Source: Escallonia rubra
Taxonomy: Eukaryota > Streptophyta > Magnoliopsida > Escalloniales > Escalloniaceae
DNA length: 64,000 nt
Direction of reading: 5' to 3'
Assembly: GCA_033065855.1 (NCBI GenBank)
Contig: JAVXUO010001224.1
Location: 62,001 to 126,000, forward strand
The notes below the pieces were generated by a model. It was not told the origin of the DNA. It did not search any database and saw only the letters and a program-made list of their open reading frames with translations. Of this stretch, positions 47,741-58,649 are shown piece after piece. Every line of letters starts with the position of its first letter. Within the stretch, counting starts at the first letter, position 1. The translations under genes and the position numbers were made by a program.

Positions 47741-48740
47741 CCGTAACTGAGATGGCTGAAATGTCACAATTACCCTTGTATTAAACTCAACATCGAAGAC
47801 TGTATCCACCGTTTTCAAACCATTCATTTTCCAAATTCTGAAACTCTCGGTCTCCCAAATCTCTTTGCCGCCGATTGAAGATCAAGTGAACATCATCGAA
47901 CAAAAATAGATCGACGGGAGTACTGGAAGAACAACGAGGGCTACGTGAAGATTGAAGACCGAAGATTACGCAGTAAGAGGTACGTTTTGTTTCCCTCTTG
48001 TCATTTTTGTTTTATAAAATCATAATATTTGCTGTTAAAACTCACAGTTCGCACACCCATTGCTCACCTGTTGCCCACTATTAAATTCGTATCAACAGTT
48101 TAGGATTTTCAATTTAGGGTTTTTTGTTTTCAATTTGGGAGTACATTTATGAAATTGTTTAATGCTGTACATCTCGTTAAACAGTTTTAATTTAGGAATT
48201 AGGGTTTACAATAATACGTTTTCGTTAAATGTAGGGTTTACATTTCATGCAACTTTGCATGTATAAGTTGAGATGCATGCAGGAATTAGGGTTTAGAAAT
48301 TCATGTATGTAGGGGACCGCAGTGTTTGTTGTGGGGGCAGAGGAGGGATTCCTTTTTGTTGGACCACAGTTGTTGAATCATTACTTGAAGATACTGTTCA
48401 TTTGAACAACATCTGTATTGGGTGGATGATAAACTGTGCATTTGGACCACACTTTCTGAATCATTAGTTTAGTTAGTTTTGAAATGTAGTTTATCCCTTA
48501 CTTTAATAAAGTGTGCATTTGAACAACATTTGTATTGAGTTTATCCCTTAGTTAGTTGCTGAGCCACTAGTTAGTTTAGAAATGCACTTTACCCCTTACT
48601 TTAATAAACTGCATTTGTCTTGAGTGACTGATTATACATGTCAGTCACATATATACTGCACTTCAATAGATATATAGTTTACCTTAGAGATTTATTATTG
48701 TATAGTAATAAATTGATATTATTTTACTGCAGATAATAAA

Positions 48741-51700
48741 ATGGATGTGTTTGACAGAGTAACCTTAGAAATCCATTATGGAGGACTTTTTAGTAGTAAA
48801 CCAAATAGGTCATACCAAGGTGGATTGGTTGAATACATTCATGACTATGACATAGACTTGGTATCTTACTGGGAACTAATTGGTATATTAGGAGATTTGA
48901 AGCTACCTAGTTCTAGCCTTCTTTATTATGTCATACCTGGAGTTAGCTTTGACCATGGGCTGAGGGCTATTACAGATGACAGGGGTGTGATTGACATGAT
49001 TAGGTATTATATGGACAGTGGTTGTTTACCTATTTATGTAGAAAGGGTGGATCCTCTACAAGTAGTTGGAAATGATGGTCAAGTAATTGGACAGGATAGT
49101 GAAGATGTGGTTGAAGATGTGTTAATGATTGAGCCTGATTATGGGGATGGGGTTGTGGTTGATGACATGCCTTTGGGTGATGGGGATGTTACTCAGGCTG
49201 AGGTTAATAATGTTGATGTAAATGTAAATGAAGGGGTATGTAGTGAGGGTGTATGTGAGGGTCTAAATGGAGGTGATGAGAATAATGTAGATGAGGGTGT
49301 TCATGTAAATGTAAACAAACTGGATATGGATAAGGGTGTAGAACAAGATGTTGATGAGGGTATAGATGAAGATGTGGATGAGGATGAGGATGAGGATGTG
49401 GATGTGGAATTGGGAACAAATTGTGGGCTCAACACTTCTGGTGTGAGGGATGAAGGGCCTGATCCACCTGAACTTCATGAAGGATTAGAGATGGGTCATG
49501 AAGATGATGATATATTTGGGATGCCAGAAACTGGGGTGCCAGAAACTGGGGATGACATGAATGTGAATATGGATAAAGGGACTGACAAATGGTTTTCTGA
49601 TGGGGATGAGTCTGATGAGTTAGGAAGTTTGGAAGGGTCTGAATCTGATGATGGAGATAGACCTAGGTACCAAGAATTCAATGCCAAAACTGGTTGGGAT
49701 GGGGACATAGGTCCTGACCTTACTGTTGGGATGAAGTTTCCCAACCCACAGGTGTTTAGGCAGGCTTTGAAGCTGCATTGTGTAAAAAGAGGGTATGATT
49801 TTGTATATAAAATAAATGAGAACAAAAGGATTACTGTTGTGTGTAAGTACTGGCATAAAGATCATGGTGAATGTCAGTGGAGAATCCATGCTTCTCCAAT
49901 TGGTGGTCAGAGCACCTTCCAAATTAAGACCTTTCACCAAAAACACACATGTGGTAGAGACTTTGACAATCACTTGGTCACATCTAGGTACATCTCAGAA
50001 CACTACTTAGAGAAATTGAGGGATGATCCTGCATGGAACATAAAATCAATGAAGAATATGATTAAAAAGGATTTGAATGCAAATGTGAGTAAGTCTCAGT
50101 TGTACAGAGCTAAGAAGAGGGCAAAGGAGTTGGTTGATGGAGATGTTAGAATGCAATATGCCAAGATTTGGGACTATGGGAAGACTTTAATGAAATATAA
50201 CCCAGGGACTTCATATTTTGTAGCCACTGAAAGACCTTCTCCTGATATAGGACCAGTTTTTCAGAGGCTGTTTGTTAGTTTTGAAGCTCAAAAGACAGGT
50301 TTTGTTAAAGGTTGTAGGCCAATTATTGGGTTAGATGGCTGTTTTCTGAAAACTGTGTATGGGGGTCAGTTACTTAGTGCAGTTGGAAGGGATGGGAATG
50401 ATAACATGTTCCCAATTGCAATTGCTGTAGTTGAGACAGAAAATAAGAGCTCTTGGACTTGGTTTCTGAGGCAGTTAGTAGGAGAACTTGGTAGAGATAC
50501 AGAGAATGGTTGGGTTTTTATTTCTGATAGACAAAAGGGCTTGGTAGAGACATTTAAAGAGCTGTTGCCAACAACTGAGCATAGATATTGCATGAGGCAT
50601 CTCTATGCTAATTTTAGAGAGAAATTTAAGGGGAAAGAGTTCAAAGATTTCTTGTGGAATGCAGCTAGGGCTAGCAACCCTAATGATTTTATGGAGAAGA
50701 TGAATCAGCTTAAGCAGATTGACAAAGATGGAGAGGCTCATAAGTGGTTAAGTGCCTTGGATCCTGCCACATGGACTAGGTCATACTTTGGTACAACTTC
50801 AAAGTGTGACATTCTTGTCAACAACCTCAATGAGTGTTTTAATAGCTATATTCTGGAAGCTAGAGATATGCCCATAGTGTCCATGATAGAGTGGATAAGA
50901 AAGCATGTGATGACAAGGATACAAGTAAAAAAGATGGGTATGGAGAGGTATGGTGGTGTCATTTGCCCCAATATTTTGGAGAAGTTAGAGACCATAAAAG
51001 CAGCCTCAAAAGACTGTTTTGCATCTTGGTGTGGTGAGTTGGAGTTTGAAGTTGAATCATTTGGGAAGACAAGGGTTGTTGACTTGAGACAGATGACCTG
51101 TAACTGTAGAATGTGGCAACTCACAGGAATCCCTTGCAAGCATGCTGTAGCCTCTATTTATTTGAATAGAGAGATACCAGAAAGCTATGTACATCCATAT
51201 TACAGCAAGAAAACATACCTAACAGGATACAACAGCATGATACATCCAGTCCCTGGTGAGTCTGACTGGGAGAAAGCTGAGCTTGAACCATTAGCACCAC
51301 CATTTTATAGGAAACCAGTTGGTAGGCCAAAGAAATTGAGGAGAAAGTCTTGTGATGAGGTTGGGGGAGAAACTAGTGTGTCCAGAAAGGGGAGGGTGAT
51401 GACTTGTGCTAAATGCCTTCAAATTGGGCATAACTTGAGAAGCTGCAAGGGCCCAGTGCACCCAAAGTCAAGGATAGGCAAGCAACACACTGGGACCTCA
51501 AATCAGCAGGCATCAGAGGTAAAAATGTTATACTTTTTGAAGATTATTTATTTTGCTTTTTGGTTGTAGTTGTAGTTGCTGCTAACATTAATTACTGGGC
51601 AGCCTTGTCAAATGAATGCTAGAGGATTGAATGCTATGGGGGTATGTGAGGGAGTAAATGTTGAAGTTAATGATGGAGCAGCATTTGTAAGTATTTTTCA

Positions 51701-52162
51701 ATTTAGTTTTTGCAGATAAAATGTATATTTGGCTTTGATGTTTAACACAGCCACTAAATGCAGGGCAAAAGTAAAGCTCCAGCTGGTAAGAAGCATACTG
51801 GAGCCTTAGGTGGGAGATTTGCTGCTAAGAAGACTGGAATCCCAGGATGGCAAGAAGAAGCAGCTGCTGCTGCTACTGAAGAAGCTGCTGCTGCTACTGA
51901 AGAAGCTGTTGCACCTATGAGGGAAGATACTGCCACTACAACAAGATTTACTGCTGCTGCTAATGTAGCCAGGAGGTTACCTCCTGTTTGGATACCTGGT
52001 TCTGTAAGCAGCTCTGTGTCCACTCCTGCTGCAAATGAAGCAACAAGATTGGCTGATGTTGAGACAACAAGGGAGAAAATCAGGATTGATGCAGCACTAA
52101 GGAAAAAAGCATTTGTTGAAGCTGCTAAAAAGAAGAAGAAGACTTCAGCTAAAAGCACCTAG
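48741..52162 (+). CDS. MURA-type MULE transposase (MuDR family)
   Basis: It cuts and rejoins the element at its TIRs. Three exons are proposed, 48741-51518, 51603-51686 and 51764-52162, with GT..AG junctions all in phase 0, giving 1086 residues. Without splicing the first frame stops after 942 residues. A 5' leader intron (47980-48732) is likely. Domains: a beta-rich N-terminal region (1-110); an acidic Asp/Glu/Val/Asn-rich stretch (about 115-310); a FAR1/MuDR-type zinc-binding DNA-binding domain (about 330-460, CQWRIHAS then FHQKHTCGR); the DDE catalytic domain with D532 (GLDGCFLK), D596 (ISDRQKGL) and E698 (NLNECFN); a SWIM zinc finger C787-x-C789-x9-C799-x-H801; and a CCHC knuckle C889/C892/H897/C902. 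An Ala/Lys-rich tail follows, preceded by an AT-hook-like VGRPKK. All catalytic residues are present, so it looks functional. Confidence 0.95.
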
Positions 52163-52756
52163 TTTTAGGTTGTTGCAAAAAGCATCTTTTTTTTTTAAAT
52201 CATTTGGGTTGTTTTTTAGGCAGACTCTTGGTATGTGGACATACTTTATTCTGGTTGTGTGAAGTAGTGAAGTGAAAGCACACTTATTTTTGCAGATAGA
52301 AGTACTTTATGGTGTTTGTGGGCTCAGTTTGACAGGGTGTAATTTTGACCATGTGGATTCATGCTAGAGGATTGAATGAAACTGTTTTCCAGTTTGCATT
52401 TTTTGACCTTATTGGTTTTTAGCTTAGCTTTGGAACTTGTTGTGCAGCTGGTAATGTTTATTTCACCAGGAGTACTTCATGCCTTTCTTTGCATCCTTCA
52501 CAACCACCCTTCCAACCATAGCCTTCAGTTTGCACACTTCTAACTGCTTGCATAAACACACTACAACAGCTTCAACATACACATTATCCCAACTTGCACA
52601 CACAAAAAAACAACAAATAAATACCTTGTACATAACATTGATTAATTCTAAGAAACATTGCTCACATATTACATCCAAAGTACATCATTTTTAGGTTACA
52701 AAATGCCTAAGACAGTTTGCCCCCCTGTACTTTTTTTTGCTTACTAACAACATTAA

Positions 52757-53243
52757 CTAAGTCTTAAGCACTATCACGAGCATCAACAGCACCCAACTTG
52801 CAAACATGAGCTTCTTGTACATCTTTACCCTCTTGCGTGTTATGGCCAGTTCTTCCTCGACCTTGGTCGTGCGATTGAGCAACTTAGAGACCACCTCCCT
52901 ACCCCTTTGGCACATAGGTGGGTCAACCCACTGGAAATATTCACAATTGTTTTGGACCTACAAAGAACCAAGAATTAAGATTAGGAGCCATTACAAAAAA
53001 TTGCTAAGTAAAAATACATACAAACTTAAACAATATACATACCCCATACAGTGCACAACCATAAAACCTTCTTCCATAGTTTGCGGATGTATGTGAGGTC
53101 CTCACAGGAGCCAACACACCACAGTAGCACACTCTAGCAGCCATAACATCCATGCGACCACGACTCTCTTGCATTTGCAGATTTTCTAGGGTTTGCAGAA
53201 GAAGAGAAATGAAGTGGGTGGCTTTTTGGGTGGTTTTTTGCAA
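52757..53243 (-). CDS. GRF-type zinc finger protein with coiled coil and C-terminal membrane segment, MULE-borne
   Basis: Two exons (minus), 53043-53243 and 52757-52957, join in phase 0 at GT..AG and give 133 residues. The zinc finger reads VCYCGVLAPVRTSHTSANYG, RRFYGCALYG, then NNCEYFQWVDPPMC, the CxC...RRFYxC...CxxFxW pattern of GRF fingers, which bind nucleic acid in other proteins. It is followed by a charged helical stretch (KVEEELAITRKRVKMYKKL) and a hydrophobic end (MFASWVLLMLVIVL) likely to span a membrane. This architecture matches the small At4g04775-like plant family. Starts at 53243, 53174 or 53153 are possible. It is convergent with the transposase gene and sits about 105 bp inside the right TIR, which probably supplies its promoter. 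Its role in transposition is unknown. It occupies the place of mudrB in MuDR. Confidence 0.85.
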
Positions 53244-53347
53244 GTCTTAAGCACTTTATTGGGTCAAAGGGGTAGTTTCGTCTTAAAAATGCAGGATCTG
53301 GGCGCCAAACACTTCCCGCCCAAAAGCTGTGTTAACTTGGATGGAAA

Positions 53348-53461
53348 CCGTTCATTTTACCCAGTTTCGATGAGTTCAGGGGGGTTTAGTGAAACTTTTT
53401 AAAGTAGAGGGGGCCATAGTGAAACCGCCTTAAAGTATAGGGGGTAAAGTGGAATTACCCC
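53348..53461 (-). repeat. Right TIR of the 5.8-kb MULE
   Basis: It runs inward from GGGGTAATTCCACTTTACC (minus strand) and is the near-perfect inverse of the left TIR. It is followed by the target copy CTTTTTATT. Confidence 0.96.
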
Positions 53462-54212
53462 CTTTTTATTTTCAAGATTTCTTGTTGCCGTTAAAGTATG
53501 TTTAACTTTTGTCAAGATAATCGTGAAAATTGTATAGTGTTGTTTGAACTCTGAAATTGGTAAATTTTTATTTTAGATAGTCATTTTTTGTTGTTTGAAA
53601 TACTTTAAAAAAAATATTGGAATTGAATTTCATGTATTTGATTGAATTTGTTTATATATTGTAATATACGATGAAAAATAATGGAATTTCATGAGATTTA
53701 AACTAAAAACTTGTTTTTTTTCCCTATTTTACCATTTCACTAGTATTTACAAATGAATTCACGAGCACCATCGTTACCGTCTTCATCACCGCTACACCAC
53801 CACCATTACTGCCATAACCATTGTGGCCATCATGCCCACTATCACTTGACAGCTACACCCACCACCACTACCACATCACATTTATCACCACACCACCTCC
53901 ACCACGATATTTGCCAAAACCACCACTACAGTCATCATAGCTACCACTTCACTACCACCACCGTCAGACTGCCACAACCGCCTATTGTTATCACAACTAC
54001 TGCTGCCACGCCACTGTTACTGGCACATCAATGTTGTTATTGACTCTTTCACTAGTGAACTCTAATATGTACCACCATCATCATTACTTGTGTTATCATC
54101 AAAAGACCTCCCCACCATCACCATAGCTATTGCTACCGCCAATGCCACACCACTACCACTATTGCCATCACGATAGATCACCCTGTCATTAATGTTAGGC
54201 TATCATCACTGC

Positions 54213-54836
54213 TAGGGGTGAGTACAAAATCGTTTAAACCGATTTGAACAGTTCAAACTGATCAAACCGAATCAATCAAATCCGAACCGTTCAAAAATCT
54301 TAACAGTTCGGTTTCACATTTCTCAAACAGGCCTTGGTTCAGTTCGGTTCACAATTCACATTTTTGAAACCGATTCCAAACCGACCTATGATATGTTAAT
54401 TTATTTTTAATAACATTCATTGATAATTTTACATATATGGTACTAAGAAAATTCAAATAAATAAATTTTGAAAGTTAAAAGAAAAGAAAATAATGAGAAC
54501 ACTTATAATACAAACATTTCGTGATCAATATATATTCTATATTTACTCATTTTTTTTCATACATCAATGACCGCTTATATATCAATTGTAACAAGATTAT
54601 ATGCAATTTAGAAAAAATATAACTTTAATTTCTAGTTATTATTAGATTCAATAGTAGTATGTAAATGAACAATGTCTTTAAGTGAGCGCAAATCGTTTAA
54701 ACCGACCAAATCGAATCGTCTAAACCGACCAAACCAATGGTGTTTGGTTCGGTTCGGTTCACAATTTTTCAAACCAAAGGGTAATGATTCGATTTGCGAT
54801 TTGACCCCCAAACCGAACTGTGCTTACTCCTACTCA
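54213..54836. mobile_element. Non-autonomous TIR element rich in AACCGA words (hAT-like)
   Basis: The left end is GGGGTGAGTACAAAATCG and the right end, inverted, GGAGTAAGCACAGTTCGG. The subterminal parts repeat TTTAAACCGA, TTCGGTTCGGTTC and related words, a style common in plant hAT MITEs. No coding capacity. The 8-bp target copy could not be fixed. A shorter relative lies at 56385-56560. Confidence 0.5.
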
Positions 54837-54914
54837 CCATTGCTCCACCAGTGCTGCTACACCATCACTTACACTGCGACTGTTGCTTGCTTGCACACCA
54901 CTTACCACCATGTG

Positions 54915-54950
54915 CTGTCATCACAAATAAAAATTTTGTTGTTTCAATTC

Positions 54951-54992
<42 letters not shown>

Positions 54993-55062
54993 TATTGTCA
55001 TCACAAATAAGAAATTTTGTTGTTTCAATTGATTTGAGAGAGAGGAGAGAAAGGGAGAGATG
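54915..55062. repeat. About 80-bp tandem duplication with (GA)n tails
   Basis: The words GTCATCACAAATAA, ATTTTGTTGTTTCAATT and ATTTGAGAGAGAG occur twice in a row, first with a long GA run (54956-54990), then with a shorter degenerate one. Confidence 0.85.
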
Positions 55063-56384
55063 AACCAGATTCCAAATTCAATTTTCAATAATGAAATTCA
55101 ATTTCTAAAAGAATTAGCTTCAAAGGGAGTATCACATATGTCTTTTGAATGTGGTGGCTTTAACAGGACAAGGTGACATGTTCTAATTATTATATTTTGT
55201 TTTACCATTGTACTTAAGTTGGGCTAATAACAGAGTCCTTCGTTCTTCAATTCCAACTTTTATTGCATTCTTTTTCACTGGGGAACACTATTTTGGCTTA
55301 GGAGTATATTTACTTTTTTCATTACTTTTTTTATTGTTCAGATAATGGATAAAACACCTTTAACTTGAAATCTTATTTGACTAATCACAAAAATATTTTA
55401 AGGCGCTTTATTGAAGTATTGTACTATTATCAGTTGGCATCACCAAATGAATTTTAGTATCAATGGGATACTTAGATCTCGTTTGAGATTGATTCTAAAA
55501 AACATATTTCAACTTAAATCTTAATTAGTTTCTAAAATCAAATTTATTCTACTTAAAAAAAATAATTATTATTTGGCGAAAGTACTTGTAAACTGAACTA
55601 AAGTTACAAAGGTGTTTGGACAAAAGATTCTTAAATCAGTTTCACTACGGCGAAATGACCTTAGAGAAAACTTAGTAAATAATTTTTTAAATATCCATTT
55701 ACTACAATAATGTTAGCAACATAATTTTCATTTGTAAGTAACTATAATATACACATAAAATTATGCAAAAAGCTATTCACCCAGCTATAAAAGTTGCTAC
55801 TTCTCACTTTAAATTGAAATATCCGCAATATCAAATTAGTGCTTATAGTACAATAATTTCTCCAAATTAGTTAAAATGGTATATGATGTCCTTTTATGAG
55901 AAATATGGAAATATTTTGGTAAATTAGAAGGTCAAATATGATTATGAGAAAAGTAATTATTTCATAATCCTCACCTTCCAGGATTATAGACTAAATCGTT
56001 TTTTAGCTTTTGTAGGAAGATTAAATCCCATAATCTTTTTTGCCAAACACTTACATGTCTGATTTAATCTAGATTAAATCAGGTTGGACCATCTGAAAAT
56101 CAATTTCAAACACCCTCTTAATTGTTAAAGTGAAAATAGCCACAGATAGTCTGTACAAGGTTCAAGACTCGACTTCAATTAAATTGTCATTCAAGGGCTT
56201 AAAATAAACATGTCCATTAATATAAACAACTTGTTGGATGCTTAGCCATGTTTTCAAGGACATTGAAGTTTTAAAATAGGTTAGTGTTATTGCTTGGAAA
56301 TTCTTCTCATGCGGAAAAGTTAGCTTATGTCAAGTATATCTATATTGTTCAGAGATTATTGCTCGTAGTTATAGTAGGGTGAGC

Positions 56385-56560
56385 ATAGTTTAATTTAGTT
56401 CGATTTTGGAGTCAAACAATGAACTGAACCCTAGCACATTAGTTTGAAAAATTGTGAAGCAAAGAGAACCAAACACCATCACTTTAGACGGTTCGGTTTA
56501 GTGAACTTAAACAATTTGATTTGATCGGTTTGGATCAGTTTGAACCTATTCAAGGTTTCT
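56385..56560. repeat. Fragment related to the AACCGA-rich element
   Basis: The stretch GGTGAGCATAGTTTAATTTA, then TTGGAGTCAAAC, GACGGTTCGGTTTAGTGAAC and GATCGGTTTGGATCAG resembles the subterminal words of 54213-54836. Ends are not clear. Confidence 0.4.
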
Positions 56561-57669
56561 TATCCTTTCGACAACTATTATTTGATTCAAATATGACACA
56601 AAGATGAACATAGATAATTTGGATGGATTGCACTCGCACAGTCGTACTATAATTCAACATTCAAATATTCATACGAGCATAAAAATGAGTATTGTTCTAG
56701 AATTAATAAAGCAAAAAAAGTTTAAGTATGCTTTTGCCACTCATGATATACCAAAAAGATTGAAAGAAGTAAAGGAGAATTAGTCCGTGGAATTTATAAA
56801 TCTCGCCTTTCTTTTAATTTTTACTTGCAAGGTTTTGGTTTGGTTGGCTTTACTTAGTCATGTCATAAACTTAACTAATGCATGCATATAAAAGGCGTTT
56901 AATAGTTACTCATATGCTAGGACAAGTTATTTTCTTAGTGGTAATCACTTCTTATATTTGTGTCGTACCCTAACCTGCCAACTCAACCGCATAAAAGTCC
57001 TTCTCACGTCTTGGCGCCATGTAAAGGTTTAGACTCATGAAATGTGGAGACCATCCCTTGCCCCCAATGCTTTAATTGCTTCCAAAGCAGAATGTACCTC
57101 TTCTCCTCCCTCGGCCTCAAAGGAGATTGCAAAAGTTTCTATGGTGGACCTTATCAAGATAAATGTTGGATTCATAACAGGCCAACACATTCCCTAATTG
57201 TACTTTCAAGGAAGACAGAACCTTTATAAGTCCTAAGCCTATGAATCATTTTTAAACCTTTCGATCCTCATTAAGTGGACTCATCCCACCCTTTACCAGT
57301 AACTAAATCAAGGCCCATCCCCCAGCCTAGTAAGAGCTAACTCTTACCCTTACAAACAAATAGGTCATAACTCGGAGACCTAGCAGTCATTATATACGTG
57401 GAACCACTATCCTTGCTTGGTAGTAGGTTCCATGCACCTCTGCATCTCTCTAGAATTATGAAAGATATAAAGAAAGAAACAACACTCGAAGAAAGAAAGA
57501 ACTTGTCTCTTACCTTCTGATATAGGGTGTTGGATTTTAAAGGCATTTTGAAAAACCATGTCAATGATCCAACTGTTAATCTGAATACCCTATCTATTTA
57601 GAAAATTTGTGCTCTCCCCACCGAACCCATGGATGTTGATTTCAATGGAGTTATTTCTCACTATTTAAA

Positions 57670-57950
57670 GGAAAAAATTTAGCTGTTATCCCGGTTGGAG
57701 GAATCTTCCTCTTACTCCCTATATTTTTTTTTTGTGCTTCAGAAACTCTTACCCCCTATATAGCGACACTCAATCGTTTCTAAATGTTTCTAGTGGCTTT
57801 TATTTAGTGACGCTAAAAAAGTGCTGCTAATAATTGTCGCTGAAAGTGTTAGAAGAAAAGTCGCTAGAAATATTTAGCGAATATTAATTGTCACTACATA
57901 CGGGGTTGGAGGAAGATTCATACAATCCGGATAGGAGCCAAAATTTGTTC
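57670..57950. mobile_element. MULE-type MITE, copy 2
   Basis: This 281-bp element opens GGAAAAAATTTAGCT and closes AGCCAAAATTTGTTC. It is flanked by CTATTTAAA (57661-57669) and TTATTTAAA (57951-57959), 8 of 9 bases equal. It matches copy 1 at 12749-12992 in the same orientation, with an extra stretch of about 40 bases near 57715-57755 that repeats the TACCCCCTATA word. Confidence 0.88.
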
Positions 57951-58649
57951 TTATTTAAAAGCGGTAAAGCTCTGAATCTTACATTGCTCAGACAGTGGGA
58001 TACTTCAGCAAATCACTCTAATGGCCGTAAAAGAGCTAGAGGGTTGGGCAGTGCAACATATAACAATTTATCCTCCAAAAGATTAGGATGATGACTCTTA
58101 CAATATCCATTTAAAGGCCTTTGTCAACACTTCACCAACCAACGAGCCATGTCTCACTCTCTAATCACCTTTTCTTTGTGCCTTTATTTGTTCGTCGCTG
58201 CTCTGTCACCATGAAACTCATGCCGATAGTTAGTTTGTAACTTCATTTCTCTGCTTTCACACATTATTTGGCTTGACGCTTTATTACTGTTGCCACGTCC
58301 ACTTAAGAGATTGTGAAAGAAAAACAACTTTTGAATCTTACGACCTCTTACATAGTGAACCTGTTAACATAAAGTCTATGTCCCTTAGGTACTAGCTCTT
58401 CTCTTGAATATCATTCATCATATTCCTGCTTTCCTTACACCCATCCTCACCTCTCTGCCCTCCATCACCATGTTGTTGCTCTCAAAATAATTGTATGAAA
58501 TTTTCTCTCTTTGCTTTTTACTTCCCCCCCTCTCCTGACCCCCTATGACTGTGTTGTTGCTCTCAAAATAATTTACCCTTCCGTTTATCCCCAATTGACC
58601 ATCCTATTTTCTTATTTAACTTTTATACGCTCTCGTGTTCTTTTCTGAT

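Larger units (their letters stand above)
47624..53461. mobile_element. Complete autonomous-looking Mutator-like element (MULE), 5838 bp
   Basis: It has TIRs of about 115 bp at 47624-47740 and 53348-53461 and identical 9-bp flanks CTTTTTATT (47615-47623 and 53462-53470), the size expected for the Mutator superfamily. It contains a spliced transposase gene on the plus strand and a convergent two-exon gene for a GRF-zinc-finger protein on the minus strand. The TIRs are nearly identical and no stop or frameshift interrupts either gene, so insertion looks recent and the element may still be active. The left end lies 262 bp upstream of the rhodanese start codon. Confidence 0.95.
53471..57669. other. 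Intergenic region with short repeats
   Basis: 53750-54200 is a degenerate ACC/CAC-rich tract that gives His/Thr-rich frames. 54213-54836 and 56385-56560 hold a repeat family rich in AACCGAACCG-type words. A GA run lies at 54956-54990. The rest is AT-rich without a recognised gene. Toward 57300-57660 weak LINE leader or ORF1-like text may begin. Confidence 0.45.

Noticed and set aside
49204-49825. Histidine/proline-rich or isoleucine-rich open frames antisense to the transposase
   Set aside because: They are shadows of the acidic Asp/Val/Asn-rich stretch of the transposase on the opposite strand.
48741-51569. Transposase as a single 942-residue exon
   Set aside because: A GT donor at 51519, two downstream in-phase exons and a conserved-looking Ala/Lys tail make the three-exon 1086-residue model more likely, although both may be produced.
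52463-52694. 71-codon frames on both strands downstream of the GRF gene
   Set aside because: They lie between the two convergent MULE genes, most likely in their 3' untranslated regions, with no domain.
53753-54043. Histidine/threonine-rich secreted protein
   Set aside because: The frame is a translation of a degenerate CAC/ACC repeat without start context or family match.
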